Shown: positions 34,766-44,577, numbered from the stretch's first letter. The stretch: 64,000 bases of DNA from CBDCVO01 sp965223085 (GCA_965223085.1 OZ244981.1:2666001-2730000); one strand, 5' to 3'. Translations and numbers: made by a program. Notes: generated by a model not told the origin, from the letters alone.

Positions 34766-36556
34766 ATGAATCCGATTCCCGGGATTTTCATTACATCTGC
34801 CGTCGATTTTAGCGCGACGATCATCGATCCTGCGACCGGCACGTCGGGGCGAGCTCTCGACTATGTTTACAATTGCCAACCTGGAGGTTGGTTGCGCGCA
34901 CGAATAGAAACGCATCGCCGTTTAAGTGAGGCGGTCTACGTTGATGATGATTTAGTTGTTTTGCTGGACGGCTATGTATCAGAGATCGTGGGTGAGAAAT
35001 TTCTTGCAAAGTATGCAGCGAAAGATATTGCACAAAGTTACGCTGCGTCGGGCCTCGATTTCATTTCGCGACTGCGTGGATCGTATAGCTGTTTTATTTA
35101 CGATGAGCGCGACGACGTGGCGTATCTGTTCAACGATCGCCGCGCTTCGAGACCGATGTTTTATCGGCGGACACCCGCTGGTGAGATTATATTTGCCCCG
35201 GAAGTATCAAGGCTATCGCAGCCCACCGACGCGGTGGATGCCGCCGCCGCGTGTGAATTTCTTTTGCTGGGCAGCTATTTCGTCGACGATACGATAATTT
35301 CTGCGATTAAAAAGCTACCGCAAGCATCGTTGGTCCGCTTGAATCGGGGAGAAGTCGCTTGGGGTAGATATTGGCAACATACCTTCGCGCCCGCGGCGCA
35401 GCAGCGTACCGAACAAGCGCTGATCGAGGAGTGTGATGCGCTGATTAGCCAGGCGACGCGACGGATCATTCGTAGCGTGGAGGAACCCGCATTGTTCTTG
35501 AGCGGCGGCACGGACTCAAGGGTCTTGCTCGGTTCGATATTAGCGCTATCCGAAGACATCCCTGCGGTTTGTTACGGCATGCAACTCGGCGATGATTTCG
35601 CCATCGCGAACGTGCTCGCTAAAGAAAACAAGCTACGTTGTGAAGCATTCGAACTGCCGGAGCGGCCGGGATTATCTGCCTATGTGGATGCCGCGCTCGC
35701 CAGCGACGGTCGCGCGGAGACGATAGACGCACCAACAATGGGGTCCGTCTTCGGTACGATTTCGGGTCGCTATCGATCATTTATCAATGGGGACGAGTGC
35801 TTTGGCTGGCAGGCAATCGTCAATAACCGTCGCCACGCTTTTGAACGCGTCGGCATTTTGACGCTGGCGCACGCGGTCTATTTAGACGATTGGATTTTGC
35901 CCAGCTGTCGAGGAAGCATACAAGAGACGCTCGAAGAACGTAGAGCGGGTCTCGTTGCTGCCGCAAACGTACGGCACCCGAACAACCTCAAAGATTGGCT
36001 TTACTACCACACCCGTTTAGGCAACATGCTCAACGCGTTTACGGGTAATAAATTGCGTTATCTTGAACAGGCTAGGCCCCTAGTAGATGAAGATGTGGTC
36101 GATTTCGTTGCACATTTACCGCGAAACATGGCCGATGACAAATATCTCTTGCGACAATTGTTGCGAGCAAAATATCCGCACTTGTTGAAAACCCCGCTAG
36201 CGAGCAAAGATTCGATTCCCGATGCTTCAACATACCGCAAATTGTTCTCCAGCGATGCACGTTTTTCGGATTTTGTACACGAAAAACTGATTAAGGATTT
36301 TGATGACCGACTCGGCTCCATCCTGCACATAGAGCGTGTACAAGCTGTCCTTAACGCCCTTGCCGAAGGTCGATCCTTGCACCCCTCGAACCGCAAGCGA
36401 TGGGCGCATCTACCGGGCATGTGGCGACTTAGCGCGCGTATCCGCCAGAATTGGGTATCGCCGGTGGTGTTGGTGATGCGATTGCTGCAACTAAATATTT
36501 ATTTGCGAAATTTGGCAGGACTTCATGCGTCGCCTGCAGCCCAAGGTGCCGAGTGA
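34766..36556 (+). CDS. Asparagine-synthase-like amidotransferase lacking the glutaminase Cys
   Basis: 596 residues. N-terminal Ntn-like domain (residues 1-200; 'LRGSYSCFIYDER', 'FNDRRASRPMFY') without the N-terminal Cys2 needed to release ammonia from glutamine. C-terminal ATP-pyrophosphatase domain with the PP-loop 'FLSGGTDSRVLLGS' at 245-258. It may use free ammonia or make another amide/lactam-type bond. Its 3' end overlaps the convergent VPLPA-CTERM gene by 66 bases, and such homologues occur in polysaccharide/exosortase regions, an association only. Confidence 0.8.
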   Translation: MNPIPGIFITSAVDFSATIIDPATGTSGRALDYVYNCQPGGWLRARIETHRRLSEAVYVDDDLVVLLDGYVSEIVGEKFLAKYAAKDIAQSYAASGLDFISRLRGSYSCFIYDERDDVAYLFNDRRASRPMFYRRTPAGEIIFAPEVSRLSQPTDAVDAAAACEFLLLGSYFVDDTIISAIKKLPQASLVRLNRGEVAWGRYWQHTFAPAAQQRTEQALIEECDALISQATRRIIRSVEEPALFLSGGTDSRVLLGSILALSEDIPAVCYGMQLGDDFAIANVLAKENKLRCEAFELPERPGLSAYVDAALASDGRAETIDAPTMGSVFGTISGRYRSFINGDECFGWQAIVNNRRHAFERVGILTLAHAVYLDDWILPSCRGSIQETLEERRAGLVAAANVRHPNNLKDWLYYHTRLGNMLNAFTGNKLRYLEQARPLVDEDVVDFVAHLPRNMADDKYLLRQLLRAKYPHLLKTPLASKDSIPDASTYRKLFSSDARFSDFVHEKLIKDFDDRLGSILHIERVQAVLNALAEGRSLHPSNRKRWAHLPGMWRLSARIRQNWVSPVVLVMRLLQLNIYLRNLAGLHASPAAQGAE

Positions 36557-37105
36557 GAACACCAATAGTGGCAAAGCGGCAGGCAATGGTACGGGCGCCG
36601 CGGTCCAGATCGCGTAGGTAAACTGATCCTGTGTGCTGTAGTCAAATAAGCGAGATATCACATCTTGTTGTCGGATGTCACTGTTAACGCCATCGAAATT
36701 ACTTGTCAATACGACGCGTATAAAATCACCGCCCGAAACATCTACGAGCCACGGCGTTATGATGTTGCAGGCAAGCGCATTCTCGCAACCACGCACCGAC
36801 GCTGGTTGAGTATCGAAATCCCCTGCGGGCCCATTCACCAACACGGTATTTAACAAGGCGGTACTAGCAGCATCTGCAACCGATAGCTCAGTAATGGCGA
36901 GATCTGACAAGGCATCGCAACCGCTAAACAAGTCCACGCACGCGCCGTCATGGAACTGCACGTCATAGAGAATCCCACCAACGTCTACGTTGCGGGCGCC
37001 AACTAATTCTCCGCCGATCGTATCTAGGCTCACCGCTGCGGCTGGGGTGCTCAAGAGGAAGCCGACGATAAAACTGATTGCTAGTTTCTGAATACGCGAC
37101 TTCAT
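36491..37105 (-). CDS. VPLPA-CTERM secreted protein
   Basis: 204 residues from ATG 37105, chosen for its AGGAG ribosome-binding site. Signal peptide 'KLAISFIVGFLLSTPAAA'; mature part with paired cysteines (CVDLFSGC; CENALAC); then the sorting tail 'VPLPAALPLLVFSLGTLG' followed by CRRR. This is the textbook VPLPA variant of PEP-CTERM: motif, helix, basic end. An exosortase/archaeosortase-type enzyme elsewhere should process it. Confidence 0.85.
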   Translation of the reverse strand: MKSRIQKLAISFIVGFLLSTPAAAVSLDTIGGELVGARNVDVGGILYDVQFHDGACVDLFSGCDALSDLAITELSVADAASTALLNTVLVNGPAGDFDTQPASVRGCENALACNIITPWLVDVSGGDFIRVVLTSNFDGVNSDIRQQDVISRLFDYSTQDQFTYAIWTAAPVPLPAALPLLVFSLGTLGCRRRMKSCQISQINI

Positions 37106-37458
37106 GATCCAACGCTCCTTTTTCAGATCTGCCTGCAACCGCGCGTTAGGGTGCTACGCGGCGGTCGCCTTGCATAGGCCAATAGTTCCAGGAATTGATC
37201 ATAATCCACCTGAGTATCGCCTGCAAGAGGATACGCCCACTAGTATTTCCGGAATTCGTGGGTGCACGGATTTTTCAGCGATGGCGTTCAATGTCGGGGT
37301 CCCATCGGGCAGAGCGCTGGGGCACAAAAAGACATGCAGCGGGCAGTGCAGCGCCGCTACGCCGCGCCTTTCGCGCTAAAATGAGTGCGCGGACTGTGAA
37401 CCGCGCGGCGGCCATCATCGTCGACCTAAACCATAAGACCAGCTACGAGGAACACGCG

Positions 37459-37932
37459 ATGGAACACCTACCGTTCAATCACCTACCGTATCTCGATCGG
37501 GTAAAGATTCAAACTGAAATCCTGCTCCCCTTGTTTCGTCGTATGCGTGACGAATTGGGTAACGAGCGCGCCTGCGAACTGCTCCGTGGCGCGGTGCACG
37601 AGTATTCAACGACGCTTGGTGAGGAGCTCGCGCAATCTAATGAACACGCCCCGCTCGAGAAAATCCGCGGCATGATCCCGATTTTCGCCGCCGACAACGC
37701 TGTGGCCGTTGACGCGCTAGCGGACACCGATGACGAACTGACGTTCAACGTCACCAAGTGCAAATACGCTGAGTACTTTCACGACCTGGGCGAGCCCGAA
37801 TTCGGTGCGATACTGACCTGTGAAATCGATCCGCCGCTGACAAAAGCGATCGGGGCTGGTCTCACGCTGGAGCGAACCCAGACACGGATGAGCAACGCTG
37901 GCCATTGCGACTTTAGCTGGAAGCAGCGCTAG
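37459..37932 (+). CDS. L-2-amino-thiazoline-4-carboxylate hydrolase-like protein
   Basis: 157 residues from ATG 37459, with GAGG 8 bases upstream; a longer upstream reading lacks family character. The C-terminal half shows 'FNVTKCKYAEYFHDLGEPEF', 'LTCEIDP' and 'GHCDFSW', the pattern of the ATC-hydrolase family (PF14196-type), where the CDF-x-W end is conserved. Likely hydrolytic; the real substrate is unknown. Confidence 0.7.
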   Translation: MEHLPFNHLPYLDRVKIQTEILLPLFRRMRDELGNERACELLRGAVHEYSTTLGEELAQSNEHAPLEKIRGMIPIFAADNAVAVDALADTDDELTFNVTKCKYAEYFHDLGEPEFGAILTCEIDPPLTKAIGAGLTLERTQTRMSNAGHCDFSWKQR

Positions 37933-38386
37933 CAGTCTGTCGGACTTAGGAGAAAACTACTGCGCAGCTGGGAACGCGGTGCAAATACCCCTAATTTCTC
38001 GTTAACATAGCACAACTCAGCACCTCGGCATCGTGACCATTTGCCTTCGCTCTCCCAGCTTGCTCGCTACGTTTGCCTAGGTCCGAGAGTGTGCGCGGCC
38101 GGATATTGCCCGAGCAGCGCGAATGCTGGCGTAGGACGGGTGAAAAAATCCTTACCGTAAGCGGCTGGCGCACGCGCAACGAGCACTCGGTGCAATATTC
38201 GGGTTAGGTGTCTTATTATTTCGTCGGCGTGTGGTTGAGCACGACAGGCATAAGATAAACGGATTCAGGCAGTGCGAGTACGGCGTTCAATTGACTTGGT
38301 AGAGTCGAAGGAAAGCGTGTGTGCTACTCGGCCGCGACACCGTTTTATGAGTGCATTAACAAGGACTAAACATGGAGTGACTGGTT
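37933..38386. other. Intergenic region
   Basis: About 450 bases with the short repeat at 37935-37950 and no gene I can support. Confidence 0.4.
37935..37950. repeat. Short dispersed repeat gtctgtcggacttagg
   Basis: Second copy of the word seen at 33796-33810, here 3 bases after a stop codon. Confidence 0.35.
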
Positions 38387-39172
38387 ATGAAAATAAGCAA
38401 ATTAGCGGTAGTAGTTCTTTGCTGTGGATTAGTTGCGATACCTGCCACCACGTTGGCAGAAAAAAACGATAAACACGGTGGGAGTCGTGCCTGTCGCGAC
38501 CTCCCGACGTACGGGGAGCTCAGGGCTGCACTTAAAGCAGCGGTGGGTGAGTTTAACGGTGGCTTCGAGTTGGATATGTGGGGCACCATCGTTAATCGGG
38601 ATGGAATTGTTTGTGCGGTTGCGGGCAGCGGCCAGGACCGCGGCGATCAGTGGCCCGGGAGTCGCGTGATCTCAGCACAAAAAGCCAATACCGCGAACGC
38701 GTTTAGCCTGCCGCAACTCGCGCTTTCAACAGCAAATATTTTCTCCGCTGTACAGCCCGGCGGCAGTTTGTTCGGTTTGCAGGAAAGCAATCCTGTCAAT
38801 ACTCACGTCGCTTATCGGGGGCCGGCACGACATTTCGGCACGGCACGCGATCCCATGCTGGGCGGCAGAATCGGTGGCGTCAACGTGTTCGGTGGTGGTC
38901 TCGCCCTATACGACCGCGACGGTAAGCTCCTGGGAGGACTCGGTGTCAGTGGCGACAGCTCGTGTGCCGACCATAATATCGCGTGGAAAACGCGTGACGG
39001 GCTCGAGCTCGACAATATCCCCGGCGGGGTGTCATTTACCGGCGACGACAACATCATTTACCTCAACACGGGTGAGGCACCGAATGGTTTCAAGCATCCT
39101 GAATGCGGAAATTCTGAACGTCCGATCGGCGAGAACTTGCCGGTCGATTTTCCCATTGGGCCCAATCCGTAG
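38387..39172 (+). CDS. Exported HbpS/GlcG-family (DUF336) protein
   Basis: 261 residues with a signal peptide (MKISKLAVVVLCCGLVAIPA). The body fits the GlcG/HbpS fold: 'MWGTIVNRDGIVCAVAGSG', 'VISAQKANTANAFS', 'GGVNVFGGGLALYDRDGKLL' and 'GGLGVSGDSSCADHNIAW'. Some members bind haem or cobalamin-like ligands; binding here is not shown. Its transcript ends at a perfect hairpin (39184-39210). Confidence 0.85.
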   Translation: MKISKLAVVVLCCGLVAIPATTLAEKNDKHGGSRACRDLPTYGELRAALKAAVGEFNGGFELDMWGTIVNRDGIVCAVAGSGQDRGDQWPGSRVISAQKANTANAFSLPQLALSTANIFSAVQPGGSLFGLQESNPVNTHVAYRGPARHFGTARDPMLGGRIGGVNVFGGGLALYDRDGKLLGGLGVSGDSSCADHNIAWKTRDGLELDNIPGGVSFTGDDNIIYLNTGEAPNGFKHPECGNSERPIGENLPVDFPIGPNP

Positions 39173-39183
39173 TTGCAGGTACC

Positions 39184-39210
39184 ACAGGGGCCTCATAGTG
39201 AGGCCCCTGT
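39184..39210 (+). terminator. Perfect 12-bp hairpin after the HbpS-like gene
   Basis: acaggggcctca and tgaggcccctgt flank a 3-base loop, 12 bases after the stop codon. No T-run follows; strong stem. Confidence 0.65.
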
Positions 39211-39353
39211 CAGGATGAATTATCCGCCCTTGTTGCGATCGGCGCTGCCTGCGCGGTTGCACTACTTCTGGGGGAACTTTTGCTAAAATTTTTGACTCTG
39301 AAGTAGGGTATGCGTTGCGAGTAACGTATTTGAAGCTAATTACCGGGCCAAGC

Positions 39354-39854
39354 ATGGCAAAAAAGCGCATTCCTCTATTTCTTAGTATTTTCATATTCCT
39401 CGCGCTAGTGTGTCCGAGCGTGTTGCCCGCAGGCGGCCTACAGGTGTGGGAACTAGACGGTACCCAGCGCGGACTGGTTGACAGCCTGTCGTCTTCGCAA
39501 TGGACGCTGGTTATGTTTTGGTCGCGCGATTGCAGCACTTGCCGCAGCCAATATCCGCTCATTTCCGCTTTTCACACCAAACACCACGAAGGCAAAGCGG
39601 TTGTCCTTGGCGTCTCCTTAGATGGGATAACCGAACTTGCGACCGTGGCCACTTACCGCGAGAACCAAGGCCATACGTTTCCGAGCGTGGTGGCAGATTT
39701 TAAAGAATTCGCGGCAAAATATGAGCAGACGATGGGGCGCAAGTTTTTAGGCACGCCGACCTACTTATTTTTTGATAAAGCGCGACTACTCCAGGCTTAT
39801 GTGGAAGGTCCCGTTACCGCGGCCGCCATCGACGACTTGATCGCAGCGCCCTAG
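39354..39854 (+). CDS. TlpA/AhpC-like periplasmic thioredoxin-fold protein
   Basis: 166 residues from ATG 39354. N-terminal signal/anchor (IPLFLSIFIFLALVCPS), then a redoxin domain with active-site 'WSRDCSTCRSQYP' (C-x-x-C) and the cis-Pro loop 'FLGTPTYLFF'. Likely a thiol-disulfide reductant in the periplasm. An upstream ATG (39315) would put 13 residues before the signal and is less likely. Confidence 0.85.
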   Translation: MAKKRIPLFLSIFIFLALVCPSVLPAGGLQVWELDGTQRGLVDSLSSSQWTLVMFWSRDCSTCRSQYPLISAFHTKHHEGKAVVLGVSLDGITELATVATYRENQGHTFPSVVADFKEFAAKYEQTMGRKFLGTPTYLFFDKARLLQAYVEGPVTAAAIDDLIAAP

Positions 39855-39893
39855 CCAGGGCCGCCTGATGTTGATACTCGCGCGCTTGGGATT

Positions 39894-39930
39894 TCGCCCT
39901 GGCTGCGGCGTAAAGCTACAGCCAGGGCGA
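39894..39930. terminator. Bidirectional terminator candidate
   Basis: tcgccctggctg (39894-39905) and cagccagggcga (39919-39930) are a perfect 12-bp inverted repeat between two convergent genes. Confidence 0.6.
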
Positions 39931-39965
39931 GGGCGAGCTACGGGAACCGACGCGATAGCGTTGTG

Positions 39966-41339
39966 CTAACGCCCTTCTGTTAGGTAGTTAACGTCGAGCT
40001 TACGCTTAACAACGGCGAATTTGTTTTGCGGCGCCGATACCCCACGACAAGGACACAGCGTGCCGCGATTGTTCTGTAAGTCAATCACGTTGATGCTTTG
40101 GAACAATTGAAAGTTTGTCCCCTCCGGTGTGATTTCCCCACCAAATTCTGTTTCGTTCTGTGCAGCCCAGGGATCTTCCGACCAGACTTTCGTGAGTTGC
40201 CACACCTTCCATATCTCACCGGCTTGGTCGAACGCGTTCGCGTAATAAGATTCTCCCGACTGACGGTCGACACAGATAAACTTAGTCGAATACGGATGAC
40301 TCGAAGATTTTGGATGCTGGCGCATGATGTCTACCAAACGTAGCGCGTAGTCATCTTTCACCGCCCAGCCATTCGGTCCGTAGTATTGGGTATGGGCATT
40401 ACGCGAACGTGCAACGACTAACATGCGTGCCGTACCGACATATTCCCAATCGTGCTCCATCGGGCGCCCATTGAAACCGTAAAAATCCTCTAACGTGTGA
40501 TCCGTCCCGAGCAGAGAATCTGATTTCACCTCGACCGATATGCGGCGCACGCGGCGCAGGCTTGGTATATAAGCCCACGAATCGTCCGCTTTGCGCGGGT
40601 CCGCATACCGCAAGATAAGAAACGACGTGCCGGCGATGTCAAACGGCGAAGTGAAACCAGTGTATTCGCGAAATTCGGTATTCTTCGCAAAACCTTTTCC
40701 ACCTTCGAGCAAATAGTTGGTCTCCGGCAGGTCAGCGCGATAGGACATCATTACACGTTTGTAAGGTCCGGTGAGTACACGCTCGAATGTGCCGCCGCCG
40801 CCGTAGAATTTACTGTACGTGTTGTTCATAACTTCGTGGCCATCATGGCTGCCGCCACGACGAACCCAAACCCAATGCACCTCACCGACAGATAAGCCTT
40901 CCCTTTGCCAGCGGTACATCCAGTTCCAAACCATCTTCCAGCCGCTCTCCTTACCCGGCGTATATTCCTCGGGATCAAAAGGTCGGCCGGCCGAGTAGTT
41001 TTCGATCGCATAATCGGCGGCTAGCGTTGCTTCGCCCTTGTGGCGTTCGGTTGCGTCTAGGTAGACCGCGGGGGGACTCAGATCACCCGCATCTTTAATC
41101 GTCATCTCCATGCCTTCGAAAATCCACTCATCCTGAAATTCCGCCGGAATGAATGGTCGTACGAGGTCCGCTTTGTCGTGGGTAATAACATCGCCATCGA
41201 CAAACTGGGGTTCCGCTGACTGATTTTCTTTTAACCAAGCAAGAAAATCATTGGGGCCGAAAGCGTGGCCGACGATGGGAGCCAGACCGAGTATCAACAG
41301 CCAGAGAATTAGTCTTGAAAAGTGCATGTTCATAATCAC
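39966..41339 (-). CDS. DUF1329-family exported protein
   Basis: 457 residues with a signal peptide (cleavage after GHAF-like end at ~26). Family features include 'RVLTGPYKRVMMSYR', 'FDIAGTSFLILRYADPRKAD', 'DSWAYIPSLRRVRRIS' and 'DFYGFNGRPMEHDWEYVG'. DUF1329 proteins are thought to be periplasmic, lipoprotein-carrier-like (LolA/LolB-like fold), and are often found with RND or hydrocarbon/steroid-degradation genes in gammaproteobacteria. No DUF1302 partner is seen here. Confidence 0.85.
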   Translation of the reverse strand: MIMNMHFSRLILWLLILGLAPIVGHAFGPNDFLAWLKENQSAEPQFVDGDVITHDKADLVRPFIPAEFQDEWIFEGMEMTIKDAGDLSPPAVYLDATERHKGEATLAADYAIENYSAGRPFDPEEYTPGKESGWKMVWNWMYRWQREGLSVGEVHWVWVRRGGSHDGHEVMNNTYSKFYGGGGTFERVLTGPYKRVMMSYRADLPETNYLLEGGKGFAKNTEFREYTGFTSPFDIAGTSFLILRYADPRKADDSWAYIPSLRRVRRISVEVKSDSLLGTDHTLEDFYGFNGRPMEHDWEYVGTARMLVVARSRNAHTQYYGPNGWAVKDDYALRLVDIMRQHPKSSSHPYSTKFICVDRQSGESYYANAFDQAGEIWKVWQLTKVWSEDPWAAQNETEFGGEITPEGTNFQLFQSINVIDLQNNRGTLCPCRGVSAPQNKFAVVKRKLDVNYLTEGR

Positions 41340-41575
41340 AGATACCTCATTCTCTCTAAGAACCGCGCCTCCCGATCTCGCTTCGAGCTAGGGCTTGAGC
41401 GATAGGCCGCGCAAGTCACGGTTACCGATAATGTTTTCAGCAGCAACAAGCGCATATTGTGAAGTGATCAAACCATGGTCGCAACTGGATCGCCAAGTGG
41501 TAGACACCTAAGACAAGGTCACTGCGACGCAACATAAACATGCGCCGTCATGCGGTGGGCGCTGCGAGCGCGAGA

Positions 41576-42136
41576 TCATTCGTCTTCGATGTTGCCGCTG
41601 TAGCTTACTTCTGAGTTCAACAATTCCCCTTCACAGCCGACGTCATGTTCGAATGGGAACCAGTCTTTATCGCCGCCCAATCGCGCTTCGATATAAAACA
41701 GTTTAAGTAACTGCTTGCCGAGACGCTCAGCGGCCTCGAGATCGTCGAGGGATCCGGCCGCGTGGGAGAATTTTGTGCCGAGACGCTCAGCTGCACCCGG
41801 CGCAATATGAATACGATGCGTATCAATGACACCAAGTATTCGCTTCATCGCATGGACTCGCGCGTAACAAGCCCATTTTGTGCTGACCGTCTCTTGCTCT
41901 TGCGGATCGAGATAGAATACCCCTTTGACGACAAATTTCTGGTATTTTTTGTCGTAGCGCACATTAATATATTCACGCTCGTGGACGAGCAATTCTTGAA
42001 AATCTCGCTGCAACAGAAACAAACCCCAATCCAATAGGCTCAAGCGCTCGTGCCGCAAGGCATCGACGGGGGAGGGGAGATCGGCGGCCGTCACGGTGAG
42101 TGTCGTTAGCAGCGCAATCGCCGCGACATATTTCAC
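41576..42136 (-). CDS. Hypothetical periplasmic protein
   Basis: 186 residues with a signal peptide (MKYVAAIALLTTLTVTAA). The mature part is helical and acidic ('LHERLSLLDWGLFLLQRDFQ'-like, 'YARVHAMKRILGVIDTHRI'). A 16-base direct repeat (tgccgagacgctcagc, 41716-41731 and 41773-41788) encodes two copies of AERLG. No family recognised. Confidence 0.6.
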   Translation of the reverse strand: MKYVAAIALLTTLTVTAADLPSPVDALRHERLSLLDWGLFLLQRDFQELLVHEREYINVRYDKKYQKFVVKGVFYLDPQEQETVSTKWACYARVHAMKRILGVIDTHRIHIAPGAAERLGTKFSHAAGSLDDLEAAERLGKQLLKLFYIEARLGGDKDWFPFEHDVGCEGELLNSEVSYSGNIEDE

Positions 42137-42315
42137 AGCCGGGCTGCCGGACCGGGTAACGCAAGATAGCCGTTCATCGCGAGACCGGACGCTACCAATA
42201 GGATGGTCGGATAAATCTCATGAGTTCGCTGGTTCATGCAAATCTTCGCATTGGCGAGGCGCTAGACATAAGCGCGGCGCAATGATTTAGCAGATATTTT
42301 TAAGCAAGATATACA

Positions 42316-42951
42316 ATGACACCAAGTAAGGCAACGATGCAGGTGAGTATGATACGAGAAGCTGTTGACCACGAGGTCGTTTCCGTCTACCCCTTTAGCT
42401 CGGCGCAAATCGATCGGCTGTTAACGGTGGCGCCAGAATGTGTGCTGATTTGGGCGACGCGGAGTGGTTGGCCAGTCGGTGTCGTGCATGCTTTTGTTTG
42501 GCGTGATGAGCGCATTTGGGTAACGTTTGCTGCCCACCGACATCGCGCCGCTGCGATCCGCAGAGACCCGCGCGTGGCGGTTGTGGTGAGCGGTTTCCCC
42601 AATGACGAGCCGAGCAAACCGCAGGGCTCAATAACGATAAAAGGTCGCGCTGTTTTTCACGACGATAACGATACTAAAGCATGGTTCTATCCTGCTCTGG
42701 CGCGGAAGAAGAATCCTAACGATAAAGAGCAGGAGCTCGCGTTCACAAAACTTCTAGATTCGCCCTTAAGGGTAGTATTGGAAATCATTCCGGAGAAGTG
42801 GATCACTTTTGATGCGGATAAGTCTGCACGCCACCGCGCGGGAACGCTTGAGGAAAGTGAACTAGGGCCGCTGCTGTCCGCCGATGCAGAGCGCATGAAC
42901 ATCGAACGTGCAAAACGTGGCTTGCCACCTCGTGACGGTGCCGCCGGATAA
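42316..42951 (+). CDS. PPOX/FMN-binding split-barrel oxidase-like protein
   Basis: 211 residues; 'VLIWATRSGWPVGVVHAFVW', 'IWVTFAAHRHRAAAIRRDPR' and 'VVSGFPNDEPSKPQGSITIK' correspond to the pyridoxamine-phosphate-oxidase-like split barrel that binds FMN or F420. Two further in-frame ATGs (42337, 42349) are possible starts. First gene of the catabolic region; probably a small flavoenzyme for reduction or sensing. Confidence 0.75.
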   Translation: MTPSKATMQVSMIREAVDHEVVSVYPFSSAQIDRLLTVAPECVLIWATRSGWPVGVVHAFVWRDERIWVTFAAHRHRAAAIRRDPRVAVVVSGFPNDEPSKPQGSITIKGRAVFHDDNDTKAWFYPALARKKNPNDKEQELAFTKLLDSPLRVVLEIIPEKWITFDADKSARHRAGTLEESELGPLLSADAERMNIERAKRGLPPRDGAAG

Positions 42952-43091
42952 CGCGTCGTAACGGTGTTTCGTAGCATTGCTATCTCAGCGCATGTTTTTA
43001 ACTAAGCCTGCTCCTCGCCGCTCGTTAAAACCCCGGCTGCGTCGTCTATACGATCCCGATTAATTGTCAACACTGTGGGAGTCGGAATGCG

Positions 43092-44477
43092 ATGACCGAA
43101 AAAGATCTGAGCAAACGCGCGCGCGGCATTAATTGGCTAGATCTGATGGCGCAAGACGCCCGCCCTGTTCCGAAGAACCTCACTCAGCCTAGCTGTGAAC
43201 ACCTTGGGTCAGCGCCGCTCGCCGCGGAGCGTTATACCAGCGCAGAGTTTGCGCAATTGGAAGCGGAGAAAATGTGGCCTTATGTATGGCAGTTCGCCGC
43301 TCGGGAAGAAGAGCTTCCTACTTCGGGAGATTATGTGGTTTATGAAAACGCCGGGCGCTCTTTTCTGATCGTGCGACAAGACGACGGCTCGGTACGCGCT
43401 TTTCACAACGTTTGTTTGCACCGCGGCCGTAAGCTCAAGACCGAAGATGGTCAGGCGAATGCGTTTATGTGTGCTTTCCACGGTTTCTGCTGGAACAAAG
43501 ACGGGCGTCTGAAGCATATACCCAATCGCTGGGATTTCGAGCATCTCACAGACGATAACATGCGCTTACCACAGGCTGAAGTGGGGCGGTGGGGCGGCTA
43601 CATATTTATTCGCGAGAACGCTGGTGGCCCGAGCTTGAGCGAATATTTAGCACCACTACCTGATCATTTCCAACGTTGGCAACATGAACAATGCGCCACG
43701 CTCATTTGGGTCGGCAAGGTCGTTCCCGCGAACTGGAAAGTGACCGCCGAAGCGTTCATGGAAGCCTGGCACTCGTTCGTGACCCACCCCGAGATATTGC
43801 CCTACACAGGTGATGAAAATAGTGCGTATTGGTACTGGGGCGATCACGTTAATGTGAACCTCGTGCCTTTTGGGATTATGTCCCCGCACCTGTCTGGCCA
43901 CGGCAAGTCAGAGCAAGCGATCGTAGATGCGTTCTTGCAGCACTATGGCCGCGCCGCGAAACAGGGCGCCGCCGAAAAAGATGCTCACTCACTCACGGTT
44001 CCGAGAGGTGAAACGGCCCGCCATATACTTGGTGCGGCAATGCGTGAGAAATACGCCCGCCAATCCGGCCGCGATCTTAGCGCTGCCTCGGATGCAGAAC
44101 TTTTGGACGCTTTGGTCTACAACGTGTTTCCAAACTTCGCGCCTTGGGGCGGGTTTATGCCGAACATCGTCTATCGGTGGCGACCGTGGAAAGATCCCGA
44201 TCACTGTTTAATGGAAGTGCGCATTCTGATGCGAGTACGACCGGACCAACCAGTGCCCAAGGCGCCTGCGATGAAACTCTTAGGGGACGAGCAAACGTGG
44301 ACTGCGGCAACGGAGCTGGGCTTTTTGGGGGCAGTCCTAGAGCAAGATATGAGCAACTTGCCGTATGTGCAAGAAGGTCTGAAGGCTTCAAAGACCGGTC
44401 TCGTCGAACTCGGTAACTACCAGGAAATCCGCATCCGGCACTTTCACCGCACCCTAGACAAGTATCTCGCGGGCTAG
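43092..44477 (+). CDS. Rieske non-haem iron oxygenase, alpha subunit (1)
   Basis: 461 residues. Rieske [2Fe-2S] ligands Cys108, His110, Cys127, His130 (CLHRG.. and CAFHG). Mononuclear iron His227 and His232 in 'AFMEAWHSFVTHPE'. The catalytic domain is of the aromatic-ring/steroid-type alpha subunits. No beta subunit or reductase gene is adjacent, so it likely works as a homo-oligomer with electrons from elsewhere. Convergent with the LLM-SDR-P450 operon. Confidence 0.92.
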   Translation: MTEKDLSKRARGINWLDLMAQDARPVPKNLTQPSCEHLGSAPLAAERYTSAEFAQLEAEKMWPYVWQFAAREEELPTSGDYVVYENAGRSFLIVRQDDGSVRAFHNVCLHRGRKLKTEDGQANAFMCAFHGFCWNKDGRLKHIPNRWDFEHLTDDNMRLPQAEVGRWGGYIFIRENAGGPSLSEYLAPLPDHFQRWQHEQCATLIWVGKVVPANWKVTAEAFMEAWHSFVTHPEILPYTGDENSAYWYWGDHVNVNLVPFGIMSPHLSGHGKSEQAIVDAFLQHYGRAAKQGAAEKDAHSLTVPRGETARHILGAAMREKYARQSGRDLSAASDAELLDALVYNVFPNFAPWGGFMPNIVYRWRPWKDPDHCLMEVRILMRVRPDQPVPKAPAMKLLGDEQTWTAATELGFLGAVLEQDMSNLPYVQEGLKASKTGLVELGNYQEIRIRHFHRTLDKYLAG

Positions 44478-44577
44478 GGTCCTGGGCGTAGCCGCCCACT
44501 TCGCGGTGCATTCATCGTCGCCTCAATCACTTGCTTTCAGCCCCGAGTCCGACTGGTGAAATATCCGCGCTCGGGAT

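Noticed and set aside
34693..36556. Lasso-peptide cluster (Asn-synthase-like cyclase with a short upstream ORF)
   Set aside because: The upstream peptide has only nine codons and no leader/core pattern, and no PqqD-like or transglutaminase-like protease gene is adjacent.
41716..41788. 16-base direct repeat in the hypothetical periplasmic gene as a mobile or phase-variable site
   Set aside because: Only two copies, 57 bases apart, both in frame and coding for AERLG; a chance or ancient internal duplication is enough.
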